From Rhodoferax sp. (lineage in GTDB: Bacteria; Pseudomonadota; Gammaproteobacteria; Burkholderiales; Burkholderiaceae_C): a stretch of 64,000 bases of DNA. The notes beneath the pieces are model-generated. The model saw nothing but the letters and a program-made list of their open reading frames with translations, searched no databases and was not told the DNA's origin. The stretch lies in the NCBI GenBank assembly GCA_024236015.1, contig JACKLK010000001.1, positions 1 to 64,000 on the forward strand. Reading direction: 5' to 3'. This document shows, one piece after another, positions 55,471 through 64,000 of the stretch; position 1 is the stretch's first letter; the number at the start of each line of letters is the position of its first letter. Position numbers and translations under genes: made by a program.

Positions 55471-56103
55471 ATGTCCTTTCTTTTATCCGTGTCCAGACTG
55501 ATCGACGCCATCAGCCTGGGCCTTGGCAAGCTGATCATGTGGCTGATCCTGGGGGCGACCGTCATCAGCGCGGTCAATGCCGTGCTGCGCAAGGCGTTCA
55601 GCGTGGGATCGAACGCGGCGCTCGAGATCCAGTGGTACCTGTTCGCCGGCGTGTTCATGCTCGGTGTGGGCTACGTGATGCTCAAGAACGACCATGTGCG
55701 CATCGACTTCATTTCCGGCAAGTTCTCCAAGCGCACCAATGCCATCATCGATGCGATCGGCATCGTGGTGTTCACGATTCCGCTGGCCATCATCATGATC
55801 GACCTGGCCTGGCCGTATTTCATGCGCGCCTATGACAGCGGCGAGATGAGCCAGAACGCCGGTGGCCTGATCCGCTGGCCGGCGATCTTCCTGATCCCCG
55901 TCGGGTTCGCGGTGCTGCTGATGCAGGCCGTGTCGGAGCTGATCAAGCGCATCGGTTTCCTGACCGGCCATCGCGACCAGCCGTTCTCGGTCGAACACGA
56001 CAAGACGGCCGAGGAAATCCTGGCTGAGGAAATGCTCGCCGAGGAAGAAGCCGAAAACGCCCGGGCCCAGGCCGCGCGCACCCAGACCACCGGAACGAAC
56101 TGA
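55471..56103 (+). CDS. dctQ: TRAP transporter small membrane subunit
   Basis: This 210-residue protein has four membrane helices, as in DctQ subunits, and an acidic Glu/Ala-rich C-terminal tail (EEILAEEMLAEEEAEN) that is longer than usual. It sits with dctM and would couple the periplasmic binding protein to uptake. The ATG at 55471 is preceded by GGAG. The gap to dctM is 1 base. Confidence 0.9.
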   Translation: MSFLLSVSRLIDAISLGLGKLIMWLILGATVISAVNAVLRKAFSVGSNAALEIQWYLFAGVFMLGVGYVMLKNDHVRIDFISGKFSKRTNAIIDAIGIVVFTIPLAIIMIDLAWPYFMRAYDSGEMSQNAGGLIRWPAIFLIPVGFAVLLMQAVSELIKRIGFLTGHRDQPFSVEHDKTAEEILAEEMLAEEEAENARAQAARTQTTGTN

Positions 56104-56104
56104 C

Positions 56105-57940
56105 ATGATCGAACTCATCACCCAGAACTTCGTCCCGATCATGTTTGCGGGGCTGATGTTCTTCCTGCTGACCGGTATTCCGGTCGCGTTCGGATTGGCC
56201 GCCACCGGCCTTTTTTTCGGCCTGATCGGCATGGAACTGGGCCTGTTCTCGACCAACCTGTTCCAGGCATTGCCGCTGCGGGTGTTCGCGATCATGTCCA
56301 ACGAGACCTTGCTCGCGATCCCTTTCTTCACCTTCATGGGCATCATCCTGGAGCGCTCGCGCATGGCCGAGGACCTGCTGGCCACCGTCGGCCAGGTGTT
56401 CGGCCCGGTGCGCGGCGGCCTGGCGATCGCGGTGATCCTGGTGGGAGCGCTGCTGGCGGCGACCACCGGCGTGGTGGCTGCGGCCGTGATCTCGATGGGA
56501 CTGATCTCGCTGCCCATCATGCTGCGCTACGGCTACAACCGCACCGTCGCCACCGGCGCCATCACGGCATCCGGCACGCTGGCCCAGGCGATCCCGCCCT
56601 CGCTGGTGCTGATCGTGCTGGCCGACCAGATGGGCCGTTCGGTCGGCGACATGTATTCCGGCGCGCTCAAGCCGGCGTTGTTGCTGGTGGGCCTGTACAT
56701 CGCCTACATCGTCGTGATCGCCATCATCAAGCCCAAGTGGGTGCCGGCGCTGCCGCCCGAGGCTCGCATCTACCGCGAGAAGAACGGCGCCAGCGGCCAT
56801 GTGTCGCTGATCATCCTGCTCACGCTGGCCGGGCTTGCGGGCTGGTACTGGTCGACGATCCACGACGGCCTGATGACGCAATGGCTCGAGCGCACGATTC
56901 CGTCCCCGGGTGACGAGATCGTCATCCTGTCGCTGACCGTCTCCTCGTTGCTGGCGTTGGCGCTGGCCATCATCAACCGGGTCACGGGCATGGGCCTGCT
57001 GTCCAAGCTGGCCGAGCAGGTCACCTTCGTGCTGATTCCGCCCCTGGTGCTGATGTTCCTGGTGCTGGGCACGATCTTCCTGGGCATCGCCACGCCGACC
57101 GAAGGCGGTGCCATGGGTGCCATGGGTGCGCTGATCATGGCGGTCTCGCGCCGCAGGCTGAGTTTCAAGCTGCTCAAGCAGGCGCTCGACGGGACGGCCA
57201 AGCTGGCCACCTTCGTGATGTTCATCCTGGTGGGTTCGACCGTGTTCAGCTTCACGTTCAACGCCGCCGATGGCCACGTCTGGGTCGAACACCTGTTCAC
57301 CGACATGCCGGGCGGTGCACTGGGCTTTCTGATCGTCGTCAACCTGATGGTGTTCATCCTGGGTTGCTTCATCGACTTCTTCGAGATCGCGTTCATCGTG
57401 ATCCCCATCCTGGTGCCGGTGGCCACCAAGATCCTGCCCGAGCTGATGCCCGGCGTGCCGATCGATGCCGTGATGATCTGGTTCGGCGTGATCCTGGCGG
57501 TGAACCTGCAGACCTCGTTCCTGACGCCGCCCTTCGGATTCGCGTTGTTCTATCTGCGCAGCGTGGCGGCCAAGACCGAATACCAGGACCGTGTCACCGG
57601 CGCCACCATCCCCGCGGTCAAGACCTCGCAGATCTACAAGGGTTCGATCGCCTTCCTGTTCCTGCAGGTGATCGTGCTGGCCAGCATCATCACGTTCCCG
57701 CAACTGGTGGTCAGCGGCATCAGCAAGGGGCCGCAGATCGATGCCGACGCGGCGCTCGAGGCATTCCGCCTGCCGGGTCCGGGCAAGCTGGCGCCGGTTC
57801 CGTCCTTCGGCTTCCCGGCGCCGGGGGCCAGCGCGCCGGAAGGCGGCGCCGCAGCGCCAGCCGAGCCCGGGGCCGCCGCCGACGATCCGATGAAGGCCAT
57901 CCTGGAGGCGGTCCAGAAGGAAGCCGAAGCCAAGAAGTAG
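56105..57940 (+). CDS. dctM: TRAP transporter large membrane subunit
   Basis: This 611-residue polytopic protein carries the transport path. It is longer than a standard DctM (about 430) because of an insert between the membrane halves and a Pro/Ala/Gly-rich C-tail; both are known in the large-type DctM proteins annotated with mannitol/chloroaromatic-compound binding proteins. The substrate is not fixed by sequence. A terminator follows. Confidence 0.9.
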   Translation: MIELITQNFVPIMFAGLMFFLLTGIPVAFGLAATGLFFGLIGMELGLFSTNLFQALPLRVFAIMSNETLLAIPFFTFMGIILERSRMAEDLLATVGQVFGPVRGGLAIAVILVGALLAATTGVVAAAVISMGLISLPIMLRYGYNRTVATGAITASGTLAQAIPPSLVLIVLADQMGRSVGDMYSGALKPALLLVGLYIAYIVVIAIIKPKWVPALPPEARIYREKNGASGHVSLIILLTLAGLAGWYWSTIHDGLMTQWLERTIPSPGDEIVILSLTVSSLLALALAIINRVTGMGLLSKLAEQVTFVLIPPLVLMFLVLGTIFLGIATPTEGGAMGAMGALIMAVSRRRLSFKLLKQALDGTAKLATFVMFILVGSTVFSFTFNAADGHVWVEHLFTDMPGGALGFLIVVNLMVFILGCFIDFFEIAFIVIPILVPVATKILPELMPGVPIDAVMIWFGVILAVNLQTSFLTPPFGFALFYLRSVAAKTEYQDRVTGATIPAVKTSQIYKGSIAFLFLQVIVLASIITFPQLVVSGISKGPQIDADAALEAFRLPGPGKLAPVPSFGFPAPGASAPEGGAAAPAEPGAAADDPMKAILEAVQKEAEAKK

Positions 57941-57962
57941 TCGCGCCGGCTGCATGCGTGCA

Positions 57963-57994
57963 CGCCCCGCTGACCCTGGGTCGCGGGGCGTTTT
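57963..57994 (+). terminator. Rho-independent terminator after dctM
   Basis: Arms CGCCCCGC (57963-57970) and GCGGGGCG (57983-57990), with GACCC/GGGTC pairing continuing inside, are followed by TTTT. It lies 23 bp after the dctM stop. Confidence 0.85.
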
Positions 57995-58038
57995 CCATGC
58001 GCGGTGCGCTTGCCGCCATGCGGCAGCCCGCCGCGCGG

Positions 58039-59010
58039 TCATGTCGGGTCAGGCGATGTCGCTGCCTCTGCCAGGTGGTCGATCAGGCTGCGCGTCTTGA
58101 GCGGCAGGTGCGAGGTCGGCGTGTAGACCGCAAACACCGTGCCGGTATAGGGAGCTGCCAGGGTCCAGCCGGGCAACACCTCCTGCACGCGTCCGTCGTC
58201 CAGCGCGGACCTCGCGCTGAAATCCGGGACCAGGCCGATTCCGCCATCAGCCGCCGCCATCGACACGATGGCGGCGCTGTTGTTCACCAGGGCGCGGCTG
58301 CGGACCTTGACCTTGACCGCATCCGACGGTGCCGCCGGCCGCTGCGCTGACGCACCGGCGCGACGCGATGCCCTGGCCGGCGCCGGTGCGGTCAGCGGGT
58401 GCAGCGTCCAGGTGTTGCCGAACGCTCCGTAGCCCAGGTAGATGCAATGGTGCTCCGCCAACGCGAGCGGGTGCTCGGGTCGACCGTGCCGCTGCAGGTA
58501 CGCGGGACTGGCGACCAGGACATACCGCATCGGGCACAGGCGTCGTGCCGCCAGGCCCGGACTCAGTTCCCGCGCGATCCGGATGGCCAGGTCCACGCCA
58601 TCCTCGACCAGGTCCACGTTGCGGTCCACCAGGCTCAGCTGGACGGTCACCTCGGGATATCGGGCCAGGAAACCCGGCAGTCGCGGCGCCAGCCAGACCT
58701 GCCCGAACACCACCGGTGCCGTCACCCGCACCAGGCCGTTCGGGCGCGCGCCATAACTGCCGGCCATGGCCTGGACCTCGCGCGCGGCGGACAACATGCG
58801 GGTGCAACCCGCATACACCTGCTCGCCCAACTCGGTCAGGCGGACCGAACGCGTGGTTCGCTGCAGCAGCCGTCCGCCCAGGTGCGCTTCCAGTCGCGTG
58901 ACATGGCGGCTGACGGCCGACGTGGTCAGTCCGATCTGGCGTGCCGCGGCGCTGAAACCCGCACTGTCGACGACACGCACGAAGACGGCCATCTCGTTGA
59001 GCATTTCCAT
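58039..59010 (-). CDS. LysR-family regulator
   Basis: This 323-residue protein has the N-terminal winged helix (GFSAAARQIGLTTSAVSRHVTRLE) and a LysR substrate-binding domain. It is divergent from the EamA gene, the usual layout for a LysR regulator and its target. The ATG at 59010 is preceded by AAGGGG; an in-frame start six codons earlier is less likely. Effector unknown. Confidence 0.88.
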   Translation of the reverse strand: MEMLNEMAVFVRVVDSAGFSAAARQIGLTTSAVSRHVTRLEAHLGGRLLQRTTRSVRLTELGEQVYAGCTRMLSAAREVQAMAGSYGARPNGLVRVTAPVVFGQVWLAPRLPGFLARYPEVTVQLSLVDRNVDLVEDGVDLAIRIARELSPGLAARRLCPMRYVLVASPAYLQRHGRPEHPLALAEHHCIYLGYGAFGNTWTLHPLTAPAPARASRRAGASAQRPAAPSDAVKVKVRSRALVNNSAAIVSMAAADGGIGLVPDFSARSALDDGRVQEVLPGWTLAAPYTGTVFAVYTPTSHLPLKTRSLIDHLAEAATSPDPT

Positions 59011-59154
59011 CGGTGGACCCCTTGGCACCGCGATCGGCAGGCGGCGCTGAATGTTGAATTAGAAGCAACAATGTTTTGGTTCTATGGATTATTGTTATTT
59101 GAGAGTGGCAAGTCCACACTCATGCCCGTGACTTCAACTGGAGGAATGGGAACC

Positions 59155-60057
59155 ATGCAAACGCAATTCAACGAGCGCCACGGCGGCGGCACCTGGCGCA
59201 TGGCCGCAGCGATGGGGCTGTCCGGGACGATAGGGTGGTTCGTGCTCGCCAGCGGACAAACCGCGCTGAACGTGGTCTGGATGCGCTGCCTGGTCGGGGG
59301 TCTCGCATTGCTGGCCTGGCTGGGGGCGCGCGGCGGCTGGCGGCCCATGGGGCGCGCCGCGACGGCCTGGCTGCTGGTGGGTGCGGCGGCCCTCATCGTG
59401 AACTGGCAACTGTTGTTCATGAGTTACCGCGCCAGCGGCATCGCGGTGGCAACGGTGGTCTACCACCTGCAGCCGTTCTTCCTGCTGCTGCTCGCGGCGC
59501 TGGTGCAACGCGAGCGCCCCGACTGGCACAAGTTCCCGTGGTTGCTGGTGGCGCTGCTGGGGGTGGCCCTGACGTCCGGCCTGCGAGGGGAACTGGCCGG
59601 ACAGGACGCCATGCTCAGCGGTGTCCTGCTGGCGCTGGCCGCGGCGTTTTTCTACGCCGTAGCCACCTTGGCCACGCGCAAGATCAGCGGCATCGCATCG
59701 GCGCAGATTGCCGGCGTCCAGTTGCTGATCGGTGCATGCGTGTTGATCCCCTGGGTGGACATCGCGTTGCCCAGCCTGTCGCCGCTGGCCTGGACCAGCC
59801 TGCTCACGCTGGGTCTGGTGCATACCGGGTTGCAGTACAACCTGTTGTACGCGGCCTTCCAGCGGCTGACGGCGGAACGCATCGCCGTGTTGTCGTTCAT
59901 CTATCCGCTGGTGGCCATCGTTGTCGACCTGGTCTGCTTCGACCTGGCCCTGGACGTCGTGCAAGTGGCCGGCATGGTTCTGATCCTGGTGGCCATCGTC
60001 GCGCATCAGCGCAACTGGCGCCTGGTGCCGATGCCTGCGCGACGGCTTGCGCCTTGA
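59155..60057 (+). CDS. EamA/DMT-family permease
   Basis: This 300-residue inner-membrane transporter has about ten helices in two EamA repeats. It is the likely target of the divergent LysR regulator. GGAGG at 59140-59144 gives a ten-base spacer to the ATG at 59155; the ATG at 59146 is too close. Substrate unknown. It is a different subgroup from the EamA gene near alaS. Confidence 0.85.
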   Translation: MQTQFNERHGGGTWRMAAAMGLSGTIGWFVLASGQTALNVVWMRCLVGGLALLAWLGARGGWRPMGRAATAWLLVGAAALIVNWQLLFMSYRASGIAVATVVYHLQPFFLLLLAALVQRERPDWHKFPWLLVALLGVALTSGLRGELAGQDAMLSGVLLALAAAFFYAVATLATRKISGIASAQIAGVQLLIGACVLIPWVDIALPSLSPLAWTSLLTLGLVHTGLQYNLLYAAFQRLTAERIAVLSFIYPLVAIVVDLVCFDLALDVVQVAGMVLILVAIVAHQRNWRLVPMPARRLAP

Positions 60058-60123
60058 GCGCGCCGGTGATCGACCCGGTTCGGGGCCTGGCGGTCACCCG
60101 ATCGACGGCTTGCACGGCATGAA

Positions 60124-60152
60124 CAAAAAAAAGCCCCGCATGCGCGGGGCTT
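60124..60152 (-). terminator. Rho-independent terminator after dctP
   Basis: The minus strand has a hairpin with arms AAGCCCCGC and GCGGGGCTT (60152-60131) closed by a GCAT loop and followed by a run of about eight T. It lies 49 bp after the dctP stop. Confidence 0.9.
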
Positions 60153-60200
60153 GGCTGCTGCGGCGGGCGCCTGTGGCCAGGTGCCCGTGCCGCGGCCGGC

Positions 60201-61283
60201 TTACAGCTTCTGGCGCTGCATGAAGTTGTCGAAGGTCGACTCGGTGAAGCGGAACCACAGGTTCTGGTCGCGACGGAAGTTCGCGTAGTCCTCGTAGATC
60301 TTCTTCCAGGCGGGGTTGCTGCCGTTGAGCTCCGAATACAGGGCCATGGCTTCCTTGAACGCGGCCTCCATCACGACCTGCGGGAACGGGAACAGCTTGG
60401 CACCCAGGCCCACCAGCTGCTTGAGCGCGGCGGGGTTCCAGGCATCGTACTGGGCCTGCATGTTCGTGTGGGCGTACATCGAGGCGGCGTTGATGATCGC
60501 CTTGTATTCCGCCGACAGGCCGTCGTAGGCCTTGGTGTTGACGTGCAGGTCGAGCTGCGGGCCGCCTTCCCAGAAACCGGGATACGCATAGTTGTTGGCG
60601 ACCTTGTAGAAACCCAGCTTCAGGTCATCGTACGGACCGACCCACTCGGCCGCGTCGATCGTGCCTTTTTCCAGCGACTGGTAGATCTCGCCGCCGGGGA
60701 TGTTGGCTGCGATGCCGCCGATGCGCTCCCAGACCTTGCCGCTGAAGCCGCCGGTGCGGAATTTCAGGCCCTTGACGTCATCGAGCGTCTTGATCGGCTT
60801 GCGGAACCAGCCGCCCATCTGCGCACCGGTGTTGCCCATCGGGAAGTTGATGATGTTGTACTGGCGGTAGAACTCGCGCGTGAGCTTCAGGCCGTTGCCC
60901 TGCATCATCCAGGCGGTGGTCTGGCGGCTGTTCAGGCCGAACGGGATCGCGCAGCCGATGGCGAACGTCGGGTCCTTGCCGAAATAGTAATACGGGGCCG
61001 TGCTGGCCATCTCGACGGTGCCGGCCTGGACCGCGTCCACGGTGCCGAAGGCGGGAACGAGTTCGCCGGGACCGTGGGTGGTGATCTCGAACTTGCCGCC
61101 CGACATTTCCTTCACCTGCTTGGCGAACACGTCGGATACGCCGAACAGCGTGTCCAGCGATTTCGGGAAGCTCGAGGTCAGGCGCCAGCGCAGGTTGGCC
61201 TGGGCATGCACGATGGCCGGTGCGACACCGGCGGCCAGGACTCCTGCCAGGCCTGCATTCTTGATGATGGAACGACGATCCAT
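60201..61283 (-). CDS. dctP: TRAP transporter substrate-binding protein (DctP family)
   Basis: This 360-residue exported protein captures the TRAP substrate. It has a twin-arginine-like signal (MDRRSIIKNAGLAGVLAAG, cut near VHAQA) and the DctP fold with an AEWVGPYDDLKLGF segment that often holds the acid-binding Arg-side contacts. AGGAG lies eight bases before the ATG. It is the type that partners large DctM proteins, so dctQM at 55.5-57.9 kb are the likely membrane subunits although a LysR/EamA pair lies between. Confidence 0.9.
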   Translation of the reverse strand: MDRRSIIKNAGLAGVLAAGVAPAIVHAQANLRWRLTSSFPKSLDTLFGVSDVFAKQVKEMSGGKFEITTHGPGELVPAFGTVDAVQAGTVEMASTAPYYYFGKDPTFAIGCAIPFGLNSRQTTAWMMQGNGLKLTREFYRQYNIINFPMGNTGAQMGGWFRKPIKTLDDVKGLKFRTGGFSGKVWERIGGIAANIPGGEIYQSLEKGTIDAAEWVGPYDDLKLGFYKVANNYAYPGFWEGGPQLDLHVNTKAYDGLSAEYKAIINAASMYAHTNMQAQYDAWNPAALKQLVGLGAKLFPFPQVVMEAAFKEAMALYSELNGSNPAWKKIYEDYANFRRDQNLWFRFTESTFDNFMQRQKL

Positions 61284-61536
61284 TGAATTTTCTCCTCGAT
61301 GAAAAACGAAGCGGGTCGCATCGGCTGACGCGAACCTGGAATTGCAAGCACATGGTGCTGCAGACATTTTTTTTGCCTCGACCATTCTGTGCGCATTGGC
61401 ATGCGTTTGGCAGCGGGGTTTCCCTTAGTTTGATGCCGTCTTGCGCATTCGAAACCCGCATGGATAGACGCTTTGTCGCCACACCGACATTCTGGAGACC
61501 CACGGTGGTGCATCGTCCTCGCATAAGATCGACACC
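61284..61536. other. Divergent promoter region between dctP and senA
   Basis: This 253-bp stretch holds the outward promoters of dctP and the senA-like gene. A run of T near 61366 and AT-richer DNA around 61360-61440 fit promoter DNA. I see no gene or clear operator. Confidence 0.4.
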
Positions 61537-62793
61537 ATGACCGCTGCCCTGGTTCGAGGTATCGATTCGCCCGACATGCGCGCGGCCGGCCGCGAGTTGT
61601 TGTCGGTGGCGCTGATGGATGCGCGCAACCACACGCTGCATCTGGCCGACCAGATCGCATCGCATGCAAAGGCCGGCGGTGTCTCCGTGACCGAGGCCGT
61701 CGAACTCGACCCGCTGGCCTGGCAACTCGGCCACGTGGGCTGGTTCCAGGAATGGTGGATTGCGCGCAACCTGCAGCGGGGCCGCGGGCGCCAGTGCGAT
61801 CCGCGCGGCACCCGGCTGCCGTCACTGGAGTCCGATGCCGACCTCTGGTGGGACGATGCGCAGGTCGCGCGCGCGCAGCGCTGGCAACTGGCCATGCCCG
61901 ATCTCGACACGCTCAAGACCTATCTGCTGGCAACGCTGGAGTCCACGCTGGAATTGCTCGAGAAGGCGCCCGAGACCGACGATGCCCTGTATTTCTACCG
62001 CCTGGCGCTGGCGCACGAGGACATGCACGGAGAGGAACTGATCGCCTCGGCACAGGCGCTGGGTGTGCCGCTCGATATCGAGTTGCCCGGCCCGCTGCCG
62101 ATGCGCGCGCCGCTGGCGATGCCGCGAACCTCCTGGCGCATGGGCAGCGACGACGCGGGTGGTTTCTGCTTCGACAACGAGCGGCCGGCCCATCGGGTCG
62201 AGGTGCCCGATTTCGAGATCGATGCGCAGGTCGTCACCTGGGCCCAATACGTCGAGTTCGTCGACGACGGCGGTTATGACCGCGCCGAGTTGTGGCATCC
62301 CGACGGCTGGCAGTGGTTGCAGGACAAGGCCAGCGCCGAAGGCGCCGATGCCGGTGGCAGGGCGCCGCGATACGTGCAGCAGATCGGCGTGGCCAGCGGC
62401 GCCGTGATGCAGACCCGGTTCGGTTCGCCACGGCGCATGCTCGGCGCCCAGCCGGCGACCCACGTCAGCTGGTGGGAGGCGGATGCCTGGTGCCGCTGGG
62501 CCGGCCGGCGCCTGCCCGCCGAGGTCGAATGGGAACTGGCGGCCTGCAGCGCGTCGCAGCGCGGCTTTCGCTGGGGCGACGTGTGGGAGTGGACCGGCAG
62601 CACGGCGCGGCCGTATCCGGGTTTCGTGGCCGACCCCTGGCGCGATTATTCCGAGGCCTGCTTCGGCAGCCACAAGGTGTTGCGCGGCGCCTCGTTCGCG
62701 ACCCGCGAACGCATGAAGCATCCGCGTTTCAGGCAGTTCCAGTTGCCGCAGGCCGAGTTGCTGTTCGCGGGCTTCCGCTCCTGCGCCGTGTGA
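61537..62793 (+). CDS. senA: Selenoneine synthase-like protein (SenA/EgtB family)
   Basis: This 418-residue protein joins an N-terminal DinB-like helical domain with metal His residues H66 (LGHVGWF), H160 and H164 (HEDMHGEEL) and a C-terminal formylglycine-generating-enzyme-like domain (about 195-418, ending GFRS). This is the EgtB/SenA layout, in which a non-haem iron forms the C-S or C-Se bond with trimethylhistidine. The segment EWWIARNLQRGRGRQCDP is SenA-like. No senB or senC gene is visible in the window, so a role in selenoneine rather than ergothioneine is inferred. Confidence 0.8.
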   Translation: MTAALVRGIDSPDMRAAGRELLSVALMDARNHTLHLADQIASHAKAGGVSVTEAVELDPLAWQLGHVGWFQEWWIARNLQRGRGRQCDPRGTRLPSLESDADLWWDDAQVARAQRWQLAMPDLDTLKTYLLATLESTLELLEKAPETDDALYFYRLALAHEDMHGEELIASAQALGVPLDIELPGPLPMRAPLAMPRTSWRMGSDDAGGFCFDNERPAHRVEVPDFEIDAQVVTWAQYVEFVDDGGYDRAELWHPDGWQWLQDKASAEGADAGGRAPRYVQQIGVASGAVMQTRFGSPRRMLGAQPATHVSWWEADAWCRWAGRRLPAEVEWELAACSASQRGFRWGDVWEWTGSTARPYPGFVADPWRDYSEACFGSHKVLRGASFATRERMKHPRFRQFQLPQAELLFAGFRSCAV

Positions 62794-63901
62794 ACTGCCA
62801 CCAGGGCAGGACGGCGCGCAACGACAGCACCTCGCCGCAGTGTTGCGGCCGATAACCTTCCATCGCCGCGAGTTCGCTCTGCCAGGAGTCACTGGACAAC
62901 ACGGCGCGCAGGGCGCGCGTGGCGGGCTGCTCGAGCGCCGACTTGAGGCAGACCAGGTGGTAGGACTCCTGCGCCAGCGGCACGAAGTCGAGCCGCAGCT
63001 GCCGCGCAGCCGATTCGATGCCGAGCGCGCAATCGGCACTGCCGTGCGCGACGGCGTGGGCGACGGCGCCATGCGAGGGCTCGGTGCGTGCGAAACCGTC
63101 GATGTCGGCGGGCGCCAGCGCCGCTTGCTCCATCAGCTCGGCCAGCAGCAGCCGGGTGCCGGTGCCCAGGGCCCGATTGACGAACCGGGCGCGGGTGGCG
63201 GCCACGTCCCGCAGGCCCTGCAGGCGCAGCGGATTGCCGCGCGCCACGATCAGGCCCTGGGTGCGCTGCGCGAAACCGATGATCTTGTGTTGCCCGGGAC
63301 GCAGCAGCGGCTTGTAGGTGCGTTCGGCCAAGGAGCCCGGTGCCGGTGTCTGCAGCGTGTGGAAACCGGCCATCGCGCAACGGCCCTCGTTGAGCGCGCG
63401 GATCGCGTCCACGCTGCCGCAGAACCGGATGTCCAGGTGCAAGGGCCCGTGCGTGTCGTGGTGCGCCTGCTGCGTCGGCCCCAGCGCCAGCGCGTGTTCG
63501 CGCAACGCGGCCAGGGCCATGTCGTGGCTGGCGTACAGCGTCAGCACATGGGCGCGATCGTCGAACGCGACCGCGAATGCGCGTTCCAGGTCGCTGCGCA
63601 AGGCCTCGATCTGGGGCGCCAGCCGGACCTGGGCCTGGCGTTCGGCCCACATCAGCTTGTGGCCGAAGGTGGTCAGCCGGGCCGGCTGGCCCTTGTCCCA
63701 GGTCACCAGCCCGTCGCCCAGTTCGTCCTCCCAGCGCTTGAGCTCGCCCCAGACATGGCGATACGAGTACCCCAGGGCCCGTGCCGCGGCCGAGATCGAA
63801 CCGTGCAGCTCGACCGCCTGCAGCAGGTCGATCAAGGGGTTGCGCACCCGTGCCGGGCCGCTGTCGCGACCCAGCGTGTAGTGGAACTGGAGCCTATGCA
63901 T
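62729..63901 (-). CDS. ModE-like HTH regulator with periplasmic-binding-protein-like domain
   Basis: This 390-residue protein has an N-terminal ModE/LysR-like winged helix (ELHGSISAAARALGYSYRHVWGELKRWE) and a C-terminal domain related to molybdate/tungstate-type binding proteins (about 105-340). Such one-component regulators often control oxyanion uptake. It converges with senA: its last 65 bases overlap the senA 3' end, and the overlapping Arg/Thr-rich tail may be an extension without function. It is divergent from the gene cut by the right edge. Confidence 0.78.
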   Translation of the reverse strand: MHRLQFHYTLGRDSGPARVRNPLIDLLQAVELHGSISAAARALGYSYRHVWGELKRWEDELGDGLVTWDKGQPARLTTFGHKLMWAERQAQVRLAPQIEALRSDLERAFAVAFDDRAHVLTLYASHDMALAALREHALALGPTQQAHHDTHGPLHLDIRFCGSVDAIRALNEGRCAMAGFHTLQTPAPGSLAERTYKPLLRPGQHKIIGFAQRTQGLIVARGNPLRLQGLRDVAATRARFVNRALGTGTRLLLAELMEQAALAPADIDGFARTEPSHGAVAHAVAHGSADCALGIESAARQLRLDFVPLAQESYHLVCLKSALEQPATRALRAVLSSDSWQSELAAMEGYRPQHCGEVLSLRAVLPWWQFTRRRSGSPRTATRPAATGTA

Positions 63902-63911
63902 GAAGTTTCAT
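63900..63911. promoter_or_regulatory. Small inverted repeat at the regulator start
   Basis: ATGAA-GT-TTCAT overlaps the start codon of the ModE-like gene and lies in the 48-bp divergent promoter region. It could be its operator; this is inference from position and symmetry. Confidence 0.4.
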
Positions 63912-63949
63912 ATCGCGGGGAATTGTGCCCGTGCCTACGATACCCGAAC

Positions 63950-64000
63950 ATGTCCACCTTCTCGCAAAGCGCGGCTACAGCGCTGCAGTTGATCAGCGCG
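63950..64000 (+). CDS. 5' end of an unidentified gene (cut by window edge)
   Basis: An ATG at 63950 opens a frame to the window end (17 codons, MSTFSQSAATALQLISA). It is divergent from the ModE-like regulator. The short N-terminus would fit an ABC permease for tungstate or molybdate, the usual partner of such regulators, but too little is visible to name it. Confidence 0.45.
   Translation, partial: MSTFSQSAATALQLISA

Noticed and set aside
60124..60152. The same hairpin as terminator for the EamA gene on the plus strand
   Set aside because: The T-tract is only on the minus-strand side (plus strand has TTGG after the stem), so it serves dctP; a weak bidirectional effect cannot be excluded.

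Overview
The window is high-GC DNA from a betaproteobacterium, most likely of the order Burkholderiales. The signs are Burkholderiales-like protein families throughout, a Rieske/sulfurtransferase operon divergent from xseB-ispA-dxs, a box-type aerobic benzoyl-CoA pathway, TRAP transporters with Tat-type binding proteins, a PEP-CTERM protein and a selenoneine synthase-like gene. Species cannot be named from this sequence alone.

Positions 1-6730 are the integrase-proximal end of an integrative and conjugative element or genomic island of the ICEclc/PAGI-2 type. It sits in the 3' end of a tRNA-Gly(CCC) gene (6713-6786). It carries a long tyrosine integrase, a cluster of GGACTT/AAGTCC repeats next to the att core, and a cadmium/lead/zinc resistance cassette: cadR divergent from cadA, followed by a PAP2-LspA fusion gene. 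A LysR-type gene is cut by the left edge.

Positions 6787-24705 are core-like chromosome. A choline uptake and oxidation operon (choXWV-betB-betA) would convert choline to glycine betaine. It is followed by a glutathione peroxidase, a small coiled-coil protein, an MFS permease, a DUF599 membrane protein, a PhyH dioxygenase, a usp-alanine/glycine symporter pair, alaS, an EamA permease and an OsmC protein.

Positions 24747-32020 are the box cluster: benzoate-CoA ligase divergent from boxR, then boxC, boxB and boxA. Together they activate benzoate, epoxidise benzoyl-CoA and open the ring. TGCA repeats surround the boxC promoter.

Positions 32036-44797 hold a BON lipoprotein with a small membrane ORF, a TPR-GGDEF protein, a hydrolase, an ArsR / AHSA1-GST fusion / VOC operon with a probable leaderless transcript, an unusual secreted protein / ECF sigma / ankyrin membrane protein module, fhs, a class III CoA transferase and a PEP-CTERM protein.

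Positions 44787-50069 hold a Fur-box-controlled imelysin / di-haem / imelysin / DUF1513 operon between two perfect 133-bp direct repeats. The repeats duplicate the 3' end of the neighbouring sulfurtransferase gene, which suggests insertion of the operon.

Positions 49924-64000 hold the sulfurtransferase and Rieske oxygenase, xseB-ispA-dxs (isoprenoid precursors), a TRAP transporter whose binding-protein gene lies apart from the membrane genes, a LysR/EamA divergent pair, a senA-like gene and a ModE-like regulator divergent from a gene cut by the right edge.
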